Source of the DNA: CALCKU01 sp964571595
GTDB taxonomy: Bacteria > Pseudomonadota > Alphaproteobacteria > Caulobacterales > Maricaulaceae
DNA length: 64,000 bases
Reading direction: 5' to 3'
Assembly (NCBI GenBank): GCA_964571595.1
Contig: CAZNCJ010000005.1
Span: 1-64,000, forward strand
The notes beneath the pieces were generated by a model. That model made no database searches and had not been told where the DNA came from. It saw only the letters and a list, made by a program, of their open reading frames with translations. Positions 60,779 through 64,000 of this stretch are shown piece by piece. The position numbers and the translations under genes were made by a program. The first letter of the stretch is position 1. Each line of letters starts with the position of its first letter.

Positions 60779-61366
60779 TCACTGTGTTTGGTCAGGGCTA
60801 TCCGAATTTGCCAGAACGCGGCGGCCTAAACCTTCTAAGGCCTTTTTTAACCCATCATCAGGCAGGTTTTCCAGTCCTGATTGCAGTTGGGCTTCTTGTT
60901 GTGGGTTGAGGCCTCGCTGCGCCTTGATTGGGCGGGGCTGAGAATTGTCACGGGATTTACGCAAATTTATATGCCGGATTTTAAGATGGGTGACATGGCC
61001 TGGACCCAAATAGGCATTGAGGCGTTCAATGATCGGACCGGAGCTGGCGATAATTAAAGCTGCGATCGCGCTGGGGGCTTCAATGACGAGTGTCTTACCT
61101 GTCGGTGACGGGCCTCGACCGGCGATAAATTTATAAGGCTCTGATAGCTTGGCAAAACGCGGTCCGACGATTTTAGCCCAATGAGGCCGGAGCTTTTGAA
61201 CAGGGCTACCTGTTTTGAATTTTTTGGACAAAGGTTTCATAACTCGCGACGCGGCGCGCGAGGCATGCGGGGCGGGTCTGAATTGCGGACGTCCACGCTG
61301 AGTTTCCAGCCAACGTGCAATTTGTACACGGTCTTTTCGAGAAACGGGTTTACGCGGTGTGTCCAT
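60779..61366 (-). CDS. dciA: DciA-like protein (DUF721)
   Basis: 195 residues from the ATG at 61366; a longer frame would run into mutY. The N-terminus is basic and Pro/Arg-rich. The DUF721 core follows: KLRPHWAKIVGPRFAKLSEPYKFI, TLVIEAPSAIAALIIASSGPIIERLNAYLGPGHVTHLKIR. DciA recruits the replicative helicase DnaB in bacteria lacking DnaC. The order smc, DsbA-like, dciA, mutY is common in alphaproteobacteria. Divergent from mutY. Confidence 0.85.
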   Translation of the reverse strand: MDTPRKPVSRKDRVQIARWLETQRGRPQFRPAPHASRAASRVMKPLSKKFKTGSPVQKLRPHWAKIVGPRFAKLSEPYKFIAGRGPSPTGKTLVIEAPSAIAALIIASSGPIIERLNAYLGPGHVTHLKIRHINLRKSRDNSQPRPIKAQRGLNPQQEAQLQSGLENLPDDGLKKALEGLGRRVLANSDSPDQTQ

Positions 61367-61421
61367 CGCTTCAAGATGGCCTAATGCAGCGGTCAGGTAA
61401 AGCGAGATCAACATAAATTCT

Positions 61422-62552
61422 GTGAACACATATCCGGTGCCCCCGCCGAAAACCCGCACCGAGATCAGGCGCTTGCGCAAAGATTTGCTCGCCCATTATG
61501 ACAAAGCGGGACGGTCTTTGCCGTGGCGTATTCGCCCAGAGGACCGCGCGCGGGGTGTGGTGGCTGATCCTTATGCGGTCTGGCTGTCTGAAATTATGTG
61601 TCAGCAAACAACAGTCGTCCACGCCGCGCCTTATTGGGAAAAGTTTCGAGAGCGCTTTCCCACAGTTACAGATCTGGCAAATGCCGATCGCGACCTTGTC
61701 CTGACGATGTGGGCAGGGTTGGGTTATTATGCCCGCGCCCGCAATCTGCATAAATGTGCAGCTATTGTGCGCGATGATTACGGCGGCGTTTTCCCGCAAA
61801 CTGAGGCTGAGCTGTTAAAGCTGCCCGGTATTGGCCCTTACAGTGCGGCCACAATTGCCGCGATCTGTTTTGAGGCCCCGACCAATATTGTCGACGGGAA
61901 TGTCGAGCGGGTCATTTCGCGCCTCTTCGCCCTAGAAAAACCTTTGCCTAAAGCGCGAAAGGATTTACGCGCACTTGCCGGGAGCCTGTGCGGGTCCGAG
62001 CTTCAGCCTGAACGTCCGGGCGATTACGGGCAGGCGCTGATGGATTTGGGGTCAAATATTTGTACGCCCCGCGCCCCGCAATGCTCAGCCTGTCCGTGGC
62101 AATGGAGCTGCACCGCCTATAAGACAGGCCACGCCACAGACTATCCTAAAAAGCTCAAAAAAGCGAAATTGCCCATCCGCCGCGGATATATTTATGTCAT
62201 ATGCACAACCAGCCATATCTGGCTAGAGCGCAGAGCTGATAAGGGCTTGCTTGGCGGGATGATGGGGTTTCCAGGCTCGCCTTGGGTTGAGGAGGATATT
62301 TCCGAGCCGAGCGCTATGGATTTAAAAAATGCGCCTCTCAAACGTAATTGGGAGCCGTGCGGGTCCGAGGTACGCCATATTTTTACGCATTTTGATTTAC
62401 GCCTGACAGTTTTTCAAACGACCCTGCCAGAGCGGATTGAAATTGAGAAGGCCTCCGGTGAGTGGGCGGCTCTGAGAGATATTGAGAGCTATGCCTTGCC
62501 TACAGTGATGAAGAAAGTGCTGAAAATCGCCGTGACGGACGTTCGCCCTTAA
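61422..62552 (+). CDS. mutY: A/G-specific adenine DNA glycosylase
   Basis: 376 residues from a GTG at 61422 with a weak ribosome site; other nearby starts are possible. MutY removes adenine opposite 8-oxoguanine. Glu57 is in WLSEIMCQQTTV, the helix-hairpin-helix is LPGIGPYSAATIAAI, and the catalytic aspartate is Asp158 in IVDGNVERV. The [4Fe-4S] cysteines are in CTPRAPQCSACPWQWSC. The C-terminal NUDIX-like 8-oxoG sensor domain is present (VRHIFTHFDLRLTVF). It is 55 bp from divergent dciA and convergent with marC. Confidence 0.96.
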   Translation: MNTYPVPPPKTRTEIRRLRKDLLAHYDKAGRSLPWRIRPEDRARGVVADPYAVWLSEIMCQQTTVVHAAPYWEKFRERFPTVTDLANADRDLVLTMWAGLGYYARARNLHKCAAIVRDDYGGVFPQTEAELLKLPGIGPYSAATIAAICFEAPTNIVDGNVERVISRLFALEKPLPKARKDLRALAGSLCGSELQPERPGDYGQALMDLGSNICTPRAPQCSACPWQWSCTAYKTGHATDYPKKLKKAKLPIRRGYIYVICTTSHIWLERRADKGLLGGMMGFPGSPWVEEDISEPSAMDLKNAPLKRNWEPCGSEVRHIFTHFDLRLTVFQTTLPERIEIEKASGEWAALRDIESYALPTVMKKVLKIAVTDVRP

Positions 62553-62557
62553 CAGCT

Positions 62558-63205
62558 CTAGGCGGGTATGAGGCCGGACAGCAATCCACCCTTTAGGCCG
62601 TCTAGGATAAATTGGATGGCGAGTGTGGCCAGCAAAATGCCAAGCACGCGGGTGAGTACATTTGTAAAAGTCTTGCCCAGTACCTTAATCAGGGGCCCAG
62701 CAATTAAAAACGCAATCAGGCAAATCAGCAAGACGGCGCAAAGCGCGGTCAAGATCGCGGCCTCTTCCTGCCAGCTATTGGCTTTGGACATCAGTAAAAG
62801 CAAAGAGGCCATGGTGCCGGGGCCGGCTATCATGGGAATACCCATGGGAAAGACGGAAATATCCTCCGGATCATCAATGGCTTCAAGTAGGTCCTCGGCG
62901 CGGTCTTCGCGTTTTTCCGTGCGTTTTTCAAACACCATATTGAGGCCGATAATAAAGAGCATAATCCCGCCAGCTATGCGCAGTGCGTCCAGACTAATCC
63001 CTAATTTGGCAAAGACCCATTCGCCCCCATAGGCAAAGAGGAGTAATATGATTGTGGCGACAAGCACGGATTTCACCGCCATGACATTCTGGTGGCGCTT
63101 GGACGTGCCTTGCGTGAGTGTCGCGAAAATCGGCGCGCATCCCGGCGGGTCGATAATCACAAACATCACGGCAAAGGCCGAGAGAAATAATTCCATTTCA
63201 AACAT
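62558..63205 (-). CDS. MarC-family integral membrane protein
   Basis: 215 residues, six membrane helices. MarC pattern: AFAVMFVIIDPPGCAPIFATLTQG at the start, RIAGGIMLFIIGLNMVF in the third helix, a charged loop, then FPMGIPMIAGPGTMASLLLLM and a C-terminal TRVLGILLATLAIQFILDGLKG. The old link with multiple antibiotic resistance is not supported; the function is unknown. Convergent with mutY by five bases. Confidence 0.92.
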   Translation of the reverse strand: MFEMELFLSAFAVMFVIIDPPGCAPIFATLTQGTSKRHQNVMAVKSVLVATIILLLFAYGGEWVFAKLGISLDALRIAGGIMLFIIGLNMVFEKRTEKREDRAEDLLEAIDDPEDISVFPMGIPMIAGPGTMASLLLLMSKANSWQEEAAILTALCAVLLICLIAFLIAGPLIKVLGKTFTNVLTRVLGILLATLAIQFILDGLKGGLLSGLIPA

Positions 63206-63244
63206 AATTCGCTCTACCGCGAAGGCGGGGTGGGGGCAAGTTGA

Positions 63245-63508
63245 TCATGATAAGTTCATAATTAAAAAAATTAATCCCAATCCAATTATCATCCGTACAG
63301 CTTCGTCAATAAACGGTCTTTCGTAAAAAGAATTCAGACGGGGCTTTTCTGCGGGGTGCAATCGTATAAGTTTATCATTTTTATATTTACGATAATCACC
63401 CAGGAAATTACCAACCGACTTATCCTTCTTAAATCTTCGATAAAGCAGGAGCTCAGATAATAATGTTACTACAAAATATAAAACCAATAAAGACATCAGC
63501 AATTTCAT
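63245..63508 (-). CDS. small two-helix membrane protein, tandem paralogue (second copy)
   Basis: 87 residues: an N-terminal helix (LLMSLLVLYFVVTLLSELLLY), a basic loop (RRFKKDKSVGNFLGDYRKYKNDK) and a C-terminal helix (VRMIIGLGLIFLIMNLS). The layout and the GNFLG box match the neighbouring 91-residue protein (GNYIG), so the two look like a diverged tandem pair. The ATG overlaps the neighbour's TGA (ATGA), so they are translationally coupled. No known family. AT-rich. Confidence 0.6.
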   Translation of the reverse strand: MKLLMSLLVLYFVVTLLSELLLYRRFKKDKSVGNFLGDYRKYKNDKLIRLHPAEKPRLNSFYERPFIDEAVRMIIGLGLIFLIMNLS

Positions 63509-63780
63509 GGGTTTATTCTCATAAAAATTAGAGCCGCTAACACCCCATAAGATAGCGCGATTACTGTCCCAAATAATCCCAAATCATATCGCGAGAAAAA
63601 TGTAGGCTTGTTACTTTCCCATCTTGTTAAAGTCCAAAGATTTTTCTCTCTAAATGCATAAAATGAACCAATATAATTACCCTTCCGATAGGCCCTTTTG
63701 TAATTCCAAAACAAAAGCATATATTGTAGACTGTAAAACCCTATCGCAAAGAGTATTGCCGCTAATAAATACTCAACCAT
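63505..63780 (-). CDS. small two-helix membrane protein, tandem paralogue (first copy)
   Basis: 91 residues: N-terminal helix (YLLAAILFAIGFYSLQYMLLF), a basic loop (NYKRAYRKGNYIGSFYAFREK), then a C-terminal helix (LFGTVIALSYGVLAALIFM). Its start lies inside the 3' end of the 37-codon gene (8-nt overlap), and its stop overlaps the start of the 87-residue gene. No family recognised. The middle of the operon-like cassette 63245-64000. Confidence 0.6.
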   Translation of the reverse strand: MVEYLLAAILFAIGFYSLQYMLLFWNYKRAYRKGNYIGSFYAFREKNLWTLTRWESNKPTFFSRYDLGLFGTVIALSYGVLAALIFMRINP

Positions 63781-63886
63781 TTCGATTTATCTTTTCTCTC
63801 ATGGAAACGCTTTTGAAATCTAAATTAGAATTTATAAAATTATCGAGATGATTTCTAGCTTCTTCCGCTGTTGGAGTTTCAGCCAT
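63773..63886 (-). CDS. 37-residue soluble peptide in the AT-rich cassette
   Basis: A 37-codon frame starts at 63886 with a strong AAGGGG site seven nt upstream and ends in TGA inside the next gene. The peptide reads as one acidic helix (TAEEARNHLDNFINS) plus a basic tail. It resembles in length and core the peptide at 52053-52166. No family recognised. The stop of the preceding membrane-protein frame lies immediately before the ribosome site. Confidence 0.5.
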   Translation of the reverse strand: MAETPTAEEARNHLDNFINSNLDFKSVSMREKINRNG

Positions 63887-63897
63887 AAGTATGCCCC

Positions 63898-64000
63898 TTA
63901 ATTAAGATTAAATATTACAAAAGCCTCTAATAGAAACATCGTAAAAAATATTACAGTTTCCAGAATAGGCATATGATAAAAAGAGAAGAACCCCATTTTT
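63898..64000 (-). CDS. C-terminal part or whole of a small membrane protein (window edge)
   Basis: A frame enters from the right edge or starts at the ATG at 63996, giving at least 32 residues that form one hydrophobic helix (LETVIFFTMFLLEAFVIF). TAA is at 63898-63900. It is the upstream neighbour of the 37-codon gene. Whether the ATG at 63996 is the real start cannot be judged because its upstream sequence is cut off. Confidence 0.4.
   Translation of the reverse strand, partial: KMGFFSFYHMPILETVIFFTMFLLEAFVIFNLN

Overview
The window looks like core chromosome of a marine-type alphaproteobacterium of the Caulobacterales/Maricaulales/Hyphomonadales kind. This is inferred from gene order and family content, not from a marker gene. 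Pointers are: an ATP synthase Fo operon with separate b and b' subunits (atpI-atpB-atpE-atpF'-atpF); the order dapF-mtaB-ftsY close to yciB; pmbA followed by cysQ and DUF4170; a DUF2794 protein; IalB next to rlmN; and smc followed upstream by DsbA-like thioredoxins, dciA and divergent mutY. Coding density is high and base composition is moderate, except for two visibly AT-richer islets near 52.0-52.7 kb and 63.2-64.0 kb.

Layout. 0-3.8 kb: a partial gene that may be 5-formyltetrahydrofolate cyclo-ligase, a 30-residue membrane peptide, ftsK, and divergent dapB. 3.8-9.5 kb: ABA4-like, DUF2147, HerA-like ATPase, AI-2E-type permease, DUF1223, DUF2794 and a small membrane protein. 9.7-15.8 kb: BI-1, aldo/keto reductase, a thpR gene interrupted by a stop codon, a TPR/FecR-domain pair, rlmN and IalB. 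15.9-20.6 kb: a SpoU methyltransferase, LplT-like MFS, PlsC-like acyltransferase and TetR gene cluster with palindromic operator candidates, then an SDR dehydrogenase. 20.6-30.2 kb: MATE, acnA, yciB, thioesterase, ftsY, mtaB, dapF. 30.2-42.2 kb: S9 peptidase, dicarboxylate symporter, C39-like lipoprotein, ABC exporter, a CysQ-DUF4170 fusion, pmbA, MAPEG, FrnE-like, MarR, rnhA, ispH. 42.3-46.6 kb: lipoprotein, argS, GH10 xylanase, a Gln/Ala-rich protein. 46.6-52.0 kb: a tandem glycine riboswitch driving gcvT-gcvH-(PaiB-like)-gcvPA-gcvPB. 52.0-52.7 kb: AT-rich islet. 52.8-61.4 kb: ATP synthase Fo operon, smc, two DsbA-like proteins, dciA. 61.4-64.0 kb: mutY, marC, then a second AT-rich islet of overlapping small membrane-protein genes running off the window.

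Functionally this is mostly housekeeping: chromosome segregation and protein targeting (FtsK, SMC, FtsY), lysine/peptidoglycan precursor synthesis (DapB, DapF), RNA modification (RlmN, MtaB, SpoU), glycine cleavage, energy conservation and envelope lipid handling. The least explained parts are the two AT-rich islets. Each encodes small membrane proteins translationally coupled to a 37-residue soluble peptide with a shared L-D-x-F-I core. Other points are the nonsense codon in thpR, the CysQ-DUF4170 fusion at a T5 homopolymer, the PaiB-family gene inside the gcv operon, and several inverted repeats in promoter regions. No rRNA, tRNA, CRISPR array, insertion sequence or prophage was recognised.
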